This document shows positions 1 through 5,543 of a stretch of 5,543 nucleotides of DNA, piece after piece. The DNA comes from Rikenellaceae bacterium (GTDB taxonomy: Bacteria > Bacteroidota > Bacteroidia > Bacteroidales > UBA932): assembly GCA_003520315.1 (NCBI GenBank), contig DOVA01000091.1:1-5543 (forward strand). The letters are read 5' to 3'. The notes under the pieces were generated by a model. That model did no database searches, had not been told where the DNA came from, and saw only the letters and a list, made by a program, of their open reading frames with translations. Positions within the stretch are counted from its first letter, which is position 1; each line of letters opens with the position of its first letter. A program made the position numbers and the translations under genes.

Positions 1-363
1 AACCTAATAGTACCCGGGTGGTCCGACAACATGCAAATTATCAAGAGAATGTGTGAATGGCTCTATGACAACGGATTCAGCGACACACCTCTTCACTTCA
101 GCAGATTTTTCCCTAACTACAAACTTGCTAATCTGCACCCCACAGCAGAAAAAACAATGATAAAAGCCAAAAATACCGCCCTCAAATGCGGATTGAAATA
201 TATATACCTGGGAAATATCTATATCCCTGAATGCGGAGACACCATTTGTCCGACCTGCCATACAACAGTAGTAAAACGAGAAGGTTACATCGTCAGAAGT
301 TATGTGACCCCAGAAGGAACATGCCCAAAATGCGGTCAAAAAATCCCCGGGATCTGGAAATAA
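1..363 (+). CDS. amrS: AmmeMemoRadiSam system radical SAM enzyme (AmrS), C-terminal part, 5' end outside window
   Basis: This is the last 120 codons of a longer gene. The frame is open from base 1 (beginning NLIVPGWSDN) to the TAA at 361-363, so the ATG at 31 is an internal methionine and not the start. The radical SAM CxxxCxxC cluster lies upstream and is not visible. The fragment shows the family's C-terminal hallmarks: a NLIVPGWSD stretch, then DTPLHFSRFFPNYKL (fragment residues 28-42), an alpha/beta segment ending LKYIYLGNI (62-73), and a terminal pair of CxxC knuckles, CPTC (83-86) and CPKC (108-111), followed by the closing PGIW. The paired CxxC motifs suggest a zinc-ribbon or rubredoxin-like metal site. 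AmrS proteins normally occur with AMMECR1 and MEMO homologues; neither is in view and they could lie to the left. The substrate of this system is, as far as I know, not settled. Family assignment is confident; the role is unknown. Confidence 0.9.
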   Translation, partial: NLIVPGWSDNMQIIKRMCEWLYDNGFSDTPLHFSRFFPNYKLANLHPTAEKTMIKAKNTALKCGLKYIYLGNIYIPECGDTICPTCHTTVVKREGYIVRSYVTPEGTCPKCGQKIPGIWK

Positions 364-370
364 TTTTTCT

Positions 371-393
371 ATTTAACATAATTTTAGTTAAAT
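371..393. repeat. AT-rich inverted repeat between amrS and the KamA-family gene
   Basis: ATTTAAC (371-377) and GTTAAAT (387-393) form a perfect 7-bp inverted repeat around a 9-base loop. It lies 8 bp after the amrS stop and 19 bp before the next start. The stem has only one G-C pair and is not followed by a T-run (TGTGTCCC follows), so it is a poor intrinsic terminator. It could be a weak processing hairpin or an operator, or chance in AT-rich DNA. No TAnnTTTG box is present in the 49-bp gap; the nearest look-alike, TAAATTGT at 389-396, departs from it. Read-through from amrS into the next gene is therefore plausible. Confidence 0.3.
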
Positions 394-412
394 TGTGTCC
401 CAAAATTAATAT

Positions 413-1945
413 ATGAATACAGAAGAAATTTATTATCAACCCAGGGATTACAAAAAGATTGAGTTATGGAAAAATGTCAGCGAAAAAGATTGGAATGATC
501 CGCTTTGGCAACAAAAGAACTCGATAAAAACAGTTGAACAATTATCTAAGGTAATCACATTAACTGAATATCAAAAAAAGGAGATTGAAAGTACTGTGTC
601 CACTCTCATATCCCAAGGAAAAGAACCGCTCAGAATTACACCATATTATGCGTCGCTTATGCAGGAAGATCCCTTCCATCCTATAATGCCGAAAGGAGAA
701 AAGCCTGAAAAGCGATTAGATCCAATATTTTGGCAAAGTGTGCCAACCCCGGCAAATTTATTATTTCCAGATACAGGAATAGAAGGAGCAATGGCTGAAG
801 GTTCCAGATCTTACGGCGCTGCATATCAAAGATACCCTAACAGAGTTGCTCTTTTTGTTGCAGAAAATACCAGTTGTGCATCATACTGTGTTCATTGCCA
901 ACGAGCAAAGTCGTTGGATACTTCTGTTGACGTCAACAAAACAGAAATTGATAAAGGACTGTTTTACATAGGATACAACAAAAACATCAACGAAGTTCTC
1001 GTAACAGGAGGAGATGCTCTGATGATCAGTCGCTCCAGATTAAAATACATTTTGGAAGAGTTAAGCAAAATTCCACATCTAAGAACTATAAGAATCGCCA
1101 CAAGAGTGCCAGTTGTCCTCCCCATGGCTATAACAGACGACATACTCAATCTTATAGAAGAGTCAGCAAATAAATATAATACAGGCCCTGAAAAATATGT
1201 TTATTTCGTAACACACATCAATCACTATCACGAGATAACCGAAGATTTGGCAAAAGCAGTCAAATTAATTTTGAAACACGGATTTACAGTCAGAAATCAG
1301 ACTGTACTTCTTAATCACGTCAATGATTATTACAAGACTCTTGCCGAAACTTTCAGAAGAATGTTCTGGATTGGAGTTCACCCTTACTATATACTTCAGT
1401 GTCATAAGGAAAAGGGGATAGTTCACTTTATAACCCCAATTCAAGTAGGAATGATCTATATGCAAAACCTTCAAGGCTGGGTATCTGGAATAACAGTACC
1501 CAGGTATGCTGCAAACATCGAAGGTGGAGGAGGCAAGGTAGTTCTTATGCCATCAGGACATGATACTCTCAATTTGGGACATAAAATTGATGAAAAAATA
1601 TCCGAAAGCTTTGCCACAGTTTATACCTGGGATGACAAAAAAATTTTAAGATACGAGGCTCTTGGAAGAACCACATATGAAGAATTCAAAGCAGGTGTTG
1701 AAATAATGGACAGATTCATTGGCAGAAAAGGTGTCTTTCTCCCCAAACTCATTATAGTAGACGAAAATGGCAACCATATAGAAACCACCAACAGAACAAA
1801 ACTTCCTACGCTTGAAAAGATTAAAAAAGCAGAACTCCTTGAATATGAAGTATTCAAAGATGACATGCCACTTACAAATCCGGCATTGATTCAGCAACAG
1901 CTTGATGAATCTTTCAAGCAGTCAAAATTTATGCAGATCAACTAG
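413..1945 (+). CDS. Radical SAM/PLP enzyme of the lysine 2,3-aminomutase (KamA) family, substrate unresolved
   Basis: The gene encodes 510 residues. The ATG at 413 is the first in frame after an in-frame TAA at 407. The N-terminal region (about 17-80) has the family's WKNVSEKDWNDPLWQ and ITPYYASL segments. The radical SAM cluster is C155-ASY-C159-VH-C162, followed by TGGDAL (198-203) in the barrel, and GGGGK (371-375) supplies the PLP-binding Lys375, equivalent to Lys337 of clostridial lysine 2,3-aminomutase. Arg164 matches Arg134, reported to hold the substrate carboxylate. The two aspartates that hold the lysine epsilon-amino group (Asp293, Asp330) align without gaps to His331 and Asn368. 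From memory, glutamate 2,3-aminomutase has Lys and Asn there, so a non-lysine, possibly acidic, substrate is likely. The protein is longer than lysine 2,3-aminomutase (about 416 aa): it has an extra segment near 85-130 and a different C-terminal tail (about 430-510) lacking the CxCxxC zinc cysteines. Expected reaction: SAM-initiated 1,2-amino migration on an amino acid. Family is confident; substrate is not. Confidence 0.85.
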   Translation: MNTEEIYYQPRDYKKIELWKNVSEKDWNDPLWQQKNSIKTVEQLSKVITLTEYQKKEIESTVSTLISQGKEPLRITPYYASLMQEDPFHPIMPKGEKPEKRLDPIFWQSVPTPANLLFPDTGIEGAMAEGSRSYGAAYQRYPNRVALFVAENTSCASYCVHCQRAKSLDTSVDVNKTEIDKGLFYIGYNKNINEVLVTGGDALMISRSRLKYILEELSKIPHLRTIRIATRVPVVLPMAITDDILNLIEESANKYNTGPEKYVYFVTHINHYHEITEDLAKAVKLILKHGFTVRNQTVLLNHVNDYYKTLAETFRRMFWIGVHPYYILQCHKEKGIVHFITPIQVGMIYMQNLQGWVSGITVPRYAANIEGGGGKVVLMPSGHDTLNLGHKIDEKISESFATVYTWDDKKILRYEALGRTTYEEFKAGVEIMDRFIGRKGVFLPKLIIVDENGNHIETTNRTKLPTLEKIKKAELLEYEVFKDDMPLTNPALIQQQLDESFKQSKFMQIN

Positions 1946-2544
1946 CTGTCAGGGAAAAACCTTTTTTCAATAAAAATCTTCAGAAACTTAACCGTTTCGT
2001 CAATCCCAAGTACGGAGGTGTTGACGCATAAGTCGTAAGAATCAGCAACTCCCCACACTTTATTACTGTAAAAATTATAGTAAGTTGCCCTCCTCTTGTC
2101 GGTCTTCTCAATATGAGAACGTGCCTCGGCAAGAGAAAGATGTTGCTGAATCATTACTCTTTTTACTCTCTCCTCCAAATTGGCAGTTATAAACAAATTA
2201 ATAGCCCTTGGATGATCCTTCAACACATAATCGGCACACCTTCCAACGAAGACACAAGAACCCTCATTAGCCAGTTTCCTTATAACATCACTCTGAATCT
2301 GAAAAAGAGTCTCATTGCTCAGGTAATTGTCAGTCACCCCAAACAGCCCATCAAAAACAGAGTACCTGACTCTCTCGTCAGCCCTTTCAAAAACCTCGCT
2401 GCACAAACCACTTTCCATAGAAGCCAGGCGGATAAGCTCCTTGTCATAAAAGGAAAATCCGAACAGCTCAGCAAGCCGTTCCCCAATCTCATGGCCGCCG
2501 CTACCAAGTTGACGACCGATGTTAATTACACAATACTCATTCAT
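1942..2544 (-). CDS. Cytidylate kinase-like family protein (Cytidylate_kin2 type)
   Basis: A 200-residue, probably cytoplasmic P-loop-type protein. The N-terminus INIGRQLGSGGHEIGERLAE (7-26) is the nucleotide-binding loop as found in this family: glycine-rich GRQLGSGG with no classical GK[ST] lysine. It is followed by FYDKELI (32-38), a core strand VFVGRCADYVL (98-108), and a conserved lid/C-terminal region with DKRRATYYNFYSNKVWG (149-165) and YDLCVNTSVLGID (170-182). These are hallmarks of the cytidylate kinase-like family, which is distinct from the housekeeping Cmk. Its true phosphate acceptor is generally not established, so the CMP kinase name is by homology only. The start lies 1 bp beyond the MATE stop, so translation is probably coupled and the gene depends on the promoter upstream of the exporter. 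Its stop overlaps the stop of the convergent KamA-family gene by 4 bp. Length is typical and no defect is seen. Confidence 0.88.
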   Translation of the reverse strand: MNEYCVINIGRQLGSGGHEIGERLAELFGFSFYDKELIRLASMESGLCSEVFERADERVRYSVFDGLFGVTDNYLSNETLFQIQSDVIRKLANEGSCVFVGRCADYVLKDHPRAINLFITANLEERVKRVMIQQHLSLAEARSHIEKTDKRRATYYNFYSNKVWGVADSYDLCVNTSVLGIDETVKFLKIFIEKRFFPDS

Positions 2545-2545
2545 T

Positions 2546-3907
2546 TTACAAATTGAGTTTTGATTTTTTTAATTGATGGAAAAGTAAATATGCCGTGATC
2601 ATACTAGCCAACAAATCCGCTAGCGGAATACTGTACCATATACCTTTTACGCCAAATATATTCGGCAATATAAACAGGGCGGGAAGCAAAAAGACAACCT
2701 GTCGTGATAAAGACATGAAAATTGCCTTCCCTGGCTTACCAATACTCTGAAAGAAATTAGAAGCCACCATTTGAAAACCCACTATAGGAAAGAATATTAA
2801 AACGATTCTCATACCCTGTACTACCAATGATATCAACCCTTCATCACTTGTAAAGAGCGAAGCAACAGCTCTCGGGAAAAACTCGCCTACAATAAAACCT
2901 ATACTCATCACACTAGTAGCAAGCAATATTGTCAATTTCAAAGCCTTGTTCACCCTTGCTAACTGTCTGGCACCATAATTATAACCGGCCACAGGCTGCA
3001 TACCCATATTAAGACCCGCAACAATCATAGCAAAAAAAAACGATATCCTGTTGATAATACCGTAAGCACCCACCTGCAAATCACCCCCATATCTTATCAA
3101 ACCCTGATTTATCACAATCACCACCACACAAGAAACCGAATTCATAAGAAACGGAGCAAGACCAATAGAAAGAGCATCCTTAACTATCTTTTTGCGCAAC
3201 TTAAATACCCCCTTATGAAAATGAATAAAATTACTCTTATTACAAAAGATCAACATCTGCCAGGCAAGCATGGAGGCCTGCGCAATAATAGTAGCAAGAG
3301 CTGCTCCACGAATACCCCATTTGAAAACATAAATAAAAATCGGTGCAAGAATAATATTAATCAATACTGAACCAATCGTTGCATACATCGATTTTGCAGG
3401 AAAACCAGAAGCCCGCAACAGAGCATTCTGGCCAAAATATAAATGAGTTATCACATTGCCCAGAGAGATTATCTCCATGTAATCCCTCGCATATGGAATT
3501 GTAGCATCACTCGCTCCAAAAAAATAGAGAATAGGGTCTATAAATATCAGCACGACAATGGCATAAATAGTCCCTATCACAAGATTCAACGTAAAAGCAT
3601 TCCCCAAAATAAGATTAGCAGAAGAATAGTCCTTCTGGCCAAGCCTCAAAGACATCAGCGCTGCACCTCCGGCACCTACCAGAGATCCAAAAGCAGCACT
3701 CAAATTCATCAGAGGAAAAGAGATAGCCAAACCAGAAATAGCAAGTGGACCTACCCCCTGACCGATAAAAATACTGTCAATAATATTATAAAGCGAAGAT
3801 GCTGTCATCGCTATCACAGAAGGAATTGCAAACTGCAGCAGCAATTTCCATATCCTCTCAGTACCCAGTGCAGTAGGCGCACTATTACTGTTATTCATAC
3901 TTCTCAT
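2546..3907 (-). CDS. MATE family multidrug/metabolite efflux transporter (MepA/DinF-like)
   Basis: A 453-residue inner-membrane protein of the usual MATE length, with a run of hydrophobic segments consistent with 12 helices in two homologous halves. Visible family features are the first helix LLLQFAIPSVIAM (22-34), NIIDSIFIGQGVG (41-53), RASGFPAKSM (165-174), and in the second half GLNMGMQPVAGYNYGARQ (298-315), the typical G..xG.QP..GYNYGA signature. A charged loop near 231-243 separates the halves. MATE proteins export cationic drugs or metabolites in exchange for Na+ or H+; the substrate and coupling ion cannot be read from the sequence. The start is ambiguous: Met1 at 3907 or Met4 at 3898. 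A -7 promoter box ends only 7 bp before 3907, which means a nearly leaderless mRNA for Met1 or a slightly longer leader for Met4 (450 aa). The cytidylate kinase-like gene follows 1 bp after the stop, in the same operon. Confidence 0.93.
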   Translation of the reverse strand: MRSMNNSNSAPTALGTERIWKLLLQFAIPSVIAMTASSLYNIIDSIFIGQGVGPLAISGLAISFPLMNLSAAFGSLVGAGGAALMSLRLGQKDYSSANLILGNAFTLNLVIGTIYAIVVLIFIDPILYFFGASDATIPYARDYMEIISLGNVITHLYFGQNALLRASGFPAKSMYATIGSVLINIILAPIFIYVFKWGIRGAALATIIAQASMLAWQMLIFCNKSNFIHFHKGVFKLRKKIVKDALSIGLAPFLMNSVSCVVVIVINQGLIRYGGDLQVGAYGIINRISFFFAMIVAGLNMGMQPVAGYNYGARQLARVNKALKLTILLATSVMSIGFIVGEFFPRAVASLFTSDEGLISLVVQGMRIVLIFFPIVGFQMVASNFFQSIGKPGKAIFMSLSRQVVFLLPALFILPNIFGVKGIWYSIPLADLLASMITAYLLFHQLKKSKLNL

Positions 3908-3914
3908 ATACCGG

Positions 3915-3922
3915 CAAAGTTA
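3915..3922 (-). promoter_or_regulatory. Bacteroidota-type -7 box for the MATE-kinase operon
   Basis: On the - strand the sequence reads TAACTTTG, an exact match to the Bacteroidota -7 consensus TAnnTTTG. No proper TTTG -33 element is seen at the usual spacing; the closest is a T-rich TTTTCTG about 17 bp upstream. The box ends 7 bp before the ATG at 3907, so transcription would begin at or just before that codon. This favours either a leaderless message or use of the ATG at 3898. Call rests on the -7 match and its divergent twin. Confidence 0.5.
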
Positions 3923-3960
3923 CTAAAAATGAAAATAGACAGAAAATTGTTAAATTTCCT

Positions 3961-3968
3961 TAACTTTG
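3961..3968 (+). promoter_or_regulatory. Bacteroidota-type -7 box for the IMP dehydrogenase gene
   Basis: TAACTTTG matches TAnnTTTG exactly and is the same octamer as the divergent - strand box 38 bp away. It ends 22 bp before the ATG at 3991, giving a short leader. A TTG at 3947-3949 is only 11 bp upstream, too close for a standard -33 element, so the upstream half is weak. A 5-bp inverted repeat, GTTAA (3949-3953) and TTAAC (3960-3964), overlaps the box and could be an operator, although repeats this short arise by chance in AT-rich DNA. Confidence 0.55.
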
Positions 3969-3990
3969 TAAATCTATAACACGATTTACC

Positions 3991-5496
3991 ATGGCACAGA
4001 TAGTAAACGATATCTCCAGAACATTCAACGAATACCTTTTGATTCCTGGTTTGACAACAAAACAATGCACTCCAGACAAAATAAGTCTCAAGACACCATT
4101 GACAAAATTCAAAAAAGATTCAGAATCCGACTTGTACTTGAACATTCCGTTTGTGTCTGCAATAATGCAGTCAGTATCAGATGACAAAATGGCCATAGCC
4201 CTTGCCCGAAATGGAGGGTTATCTTTTATATTTTGCTCCCAGCCAATAAAAGAACAGGCTGATATGGTCCGCAGAGTGAAAAAATACAAGGCAGGATTTG
4301 TAGTCAGCGATGCCAACCTCACTCCCGAACACACACTTCAGGATGTCATAAATCTCAAACAAGCCAAGGGATTTTCAACAATAGGCATAACTCACGACGG
4401 CACATCCAACGGCATATTGCTTGGACTTGTAACCAGCCGTGATTACAGACCGGGAATAGATGACCCCGGCAAAAAAATCAAAGATTTCATGACACCATTT
4501 TCCAAACTGATTACTGGTAAATACGGCATTACACTCGACGAAGCCAACAACATAATCTGGGAAAACAAGATAAACGCACTGCCAATTATAGATAAACAAC
4601 AACATCTCAAATACTTTGTTTTCAGAAAAGACTACGAAAACCACAAAAACAATCCATACGAACTGCTCGACACACATAAAAGATTGATAGTAGGAGCCGG
4701 GATCAATACAAGAGACTATAAAGAACGCATCCCTTCACTCATAGACGCCGGTGCAGATGTACTCTGCATCGACTCATCCGACGGGTATTCAGAATGGCAA
4801 AAGGAAACCATAGATTTTATCCGACACAAATATGGTGAAAAGGTCAAAGTCGGAGCAGGCAATGTAGTTGACAAAGACGGATTTTATTATCTCGCAGAAG
4901 CTGGAGCAGATTTTATAAAGGTAGGCATAGGAGGAGGCTCTATCTGCATCACAAGAGAACAAAAAGGAATAGGAAGAGGACAAGCAACAGCCTTGATAGA
5001 GGTAGCACAAGCAAGAGACGAATACTTTGAACGCACCGGCATCTATATCCCTATATGCTCAGACGGAGGAATAGTTCAGGACTACCACATGGTACTCGCA
5101 TTGGCAATGGGAGCAGATTTTCTGATGATGGGCAGATACTTTGCAAGATTTGACGAAAGCCCCACAAAAAAACTTATGGTCGGAGGCACCTATGTCAAGG
5201 AATATTGGGGAGAAGGCTCCAACAGAGCAAGGAACTGGCAGCGTTACGACGCAGGAGGAACAGACTCACTTAAATTTGAAGAAGGCGTAGACAGCTATGT
5301 ACCTTATGCCGGCAAACTAAGAGACAACCTCGACATAACACTTGGCAAAGTCAAAGCCACAATGTGCAGCTGCGGAGCATTAACCATAAAAGAGCTAAAA
5401 AAACTGGCCAAAATCACACTCGTCTCATCCACAAGCATCATCGAAGGAGGAACTCACGACGTCATACTCAAAGACACAAATTCTTCCGGCATATAA
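3991..5496 (+). CDS. guaB: IMP dehydrogenase, Tritrichomonas foetus-like type
   Basis: A 501-residue cytoplasmic enzyme that oxidises IMP to XMP with NAD+, the committed step of guanine nucleotide synthesis. Order along the protein: N-terminal barrel part with [10 protein letters not shown] (12-21) and VSAIMQSVS (55-63); a CBS pair at about 102-220, including GLVTSRDY and [10 protein letters not shown]; the rest of the barrel with [13 protein letters not shown] (253-265), catalytic loop [20 protein letters not shown] (312-331) with nucleophile Cys319, IMP-phosphate region SDGG (357-360) and GRYFARF (381-387), and the flap NWQRYD with Arg418-Tyr419. Most bacterial GuaB enzymes have GIGPGSICTTR here. 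The overall sequence closely follows what I recall of the T. foetus enzyme, down to the same residue numbers (Asp261, Cys319, Arg418, Tyr419). The ATG at 3991 fits that N-terminus, which begins MAxxxN. No truncation or missing catalytic residue. A canonical second GuaB elsewhere in the genome cannot be excluded. Confidence 0.95.
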   Translation: MAQIVNDISRTFNEYLLIPGLTTKQCTPDKISLKTPLTKFKKDSESDLYLNIPFVSAIMQSVSDDKMAIALARNGGLSFIFCSQPIKEQADMVRRVKKYKAGFVVSDANLTPEHTLQDVINLKQAKGFSTIGITHDGTSNGILLGLVTSRDYRPGIDDPGKKIKDFMTPFSKLITGKYGITLDEANNIIWENKINALPIIDKQQHLKYFVFRKDYENHKNNPYELLDTHKRLIVGAGINTRDYKERIPSLIDAGADVLCIDSSDGYSEWQKETIDFIRHKYGEKVKVGAGNVVDKDGFYYLAEAGADFIKVGIGGGSICITREQKGIGRGQATALIEVAQARDEYFERTGIYIPICSDGGIVQDYHMVLALAMGADFLMMGRYFARFDESPTKKLMVGGTYVKEYWGEGSNRARNWQRYDAGGTDSLKFEEGVDSYVPYAGKLRDNLDITLGKVKATMCSCGALTIKELKKLAKITLVSSTSIIEGGTHDVILKDTNSSGI

Positions 5497-5543
5497 AATG
5501 CTGCTTCTGTCACACTGCCATTATGTCATAGCATCACTTCATC
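5497..5543. other. Unassigned 47-bp tail after guaB
   Basis: No terminator hairpin is visible after the stop. An ATG at 5498 opens a + strand frame (MLLLSHCHYV...) that stays open to the window edge, but 15 codons cannot establish a gene. The pentamer TGTCA occurs twice (5509-5513 and 5524-5528), one and a half helical turns apart, which might mark a regulatory site for a gene beyond the edge or might be chance. Confidence 0.3.

Noticed and set aside
31..363. Free-standing 110-aa gene starting at the ATG at 31
   Set aside because: The frame is open to base 1 and the ten upstream codons match the AmrS family, so this is the end of a truncated longer gene.
389..396. TAAATTGT as a -7 promoter box for the KamA-family gene
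   Set aside because: It does not match TAnnTTTG (TTGT instead of TTTG) and there is no -33 element at the right spacing.
1951..1968. GAAAAA-CCT-TTTTTC hairpin (1954-1968) as a bidirectional terminator between the convergent genes
   Set aside because: The stem is almost all A-T with a 3-base loop, lies inside the kinase coding sequence, and has no G-C rich stem before a T-run.
2113..2556. Open + strand frame of 147 codons
   Set aside because: It lies fully antisense to the kinase and the end of the MATE gene, whose proteins match known families; the + strand translation has no recognisable motif.
3443..3979. Open + strand frame of 178 codons
   Set aside because: It is antisense to the MATE gene, the translation is rich in Arg, Ser, Thr and Ile without family features, and it crosses the promoter region.
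5498..5543. Start of a new + strand gene at the ATG at 5498
   Set aside because: Only 15 codons are visible, with no recognisable family sequence, so a gene cannot be supported.
1..5543. Mobile element, CRISPR array, tRNA or defence island
   Set aside because: No transposase or recombinase motifs, no spaced direct repeats, and no tRNA-like cloverleaf was noticed on reading; all long frames are accounted for by metabolic or transport families.

Overview
The window is AT-rich, compact and bacterial. The organism is most likely a member of the Bacteroidota (Bacteroidales-like). This rests on TAACTTTG boxes, matching the Bacteroidota sigma-factor -7 consensus TAnnTTTG, upstream of both divergent genes, on the absence of recognisable Shine-Dalgarno sequences before the starts, and on the gene content. 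It is inferred from motifs, not from a marker gene.

Layout from left to right: (1) the 3' end of a + strand gene for the AmmeMemoRadiSam radical SAM enzyme (AmrS), cut by the left edge; (2) after 49 bp, a + strand gene for a 510-residue radical SAM/PLP enzyme of the lysine 2,3-aminomutase (KamA) family whose substrate-pocket residues do not match a lysine enzyme; (3) convergent to it and sharing a CTAG at the two stop codons, a - strand pair encoding a MATE-family exporter followed 1 bp later by a cytidylate kinase-like protein; (4) an 83-bp divergent intergenic region with a -7 box for each direction; (5) a + strand gene for an IMP dehydrogenase that strongly resembles the enzyme of the protist Tritrichomonas foetus rather than the usual bacterial GuaB; (6) 47 bp of unassigned sequence at the right edge.

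The two radical SAM genes may be co-transcribed, and the exporter and kinase almost certainly are. The IMP dehydrogenase makes XMP for guanine nucleotide synthesis and is transcribed on its own or with whatever lies beyond the right edge. I see no mobile element, CRISPR array, tRNA, rRNA or defence system. No clearly new multi-gene system is evident. The points that most deserve follow-up are the trichomonad-type IMP dehydrogenase and the KamA-family enzyme of unresolved substrate.
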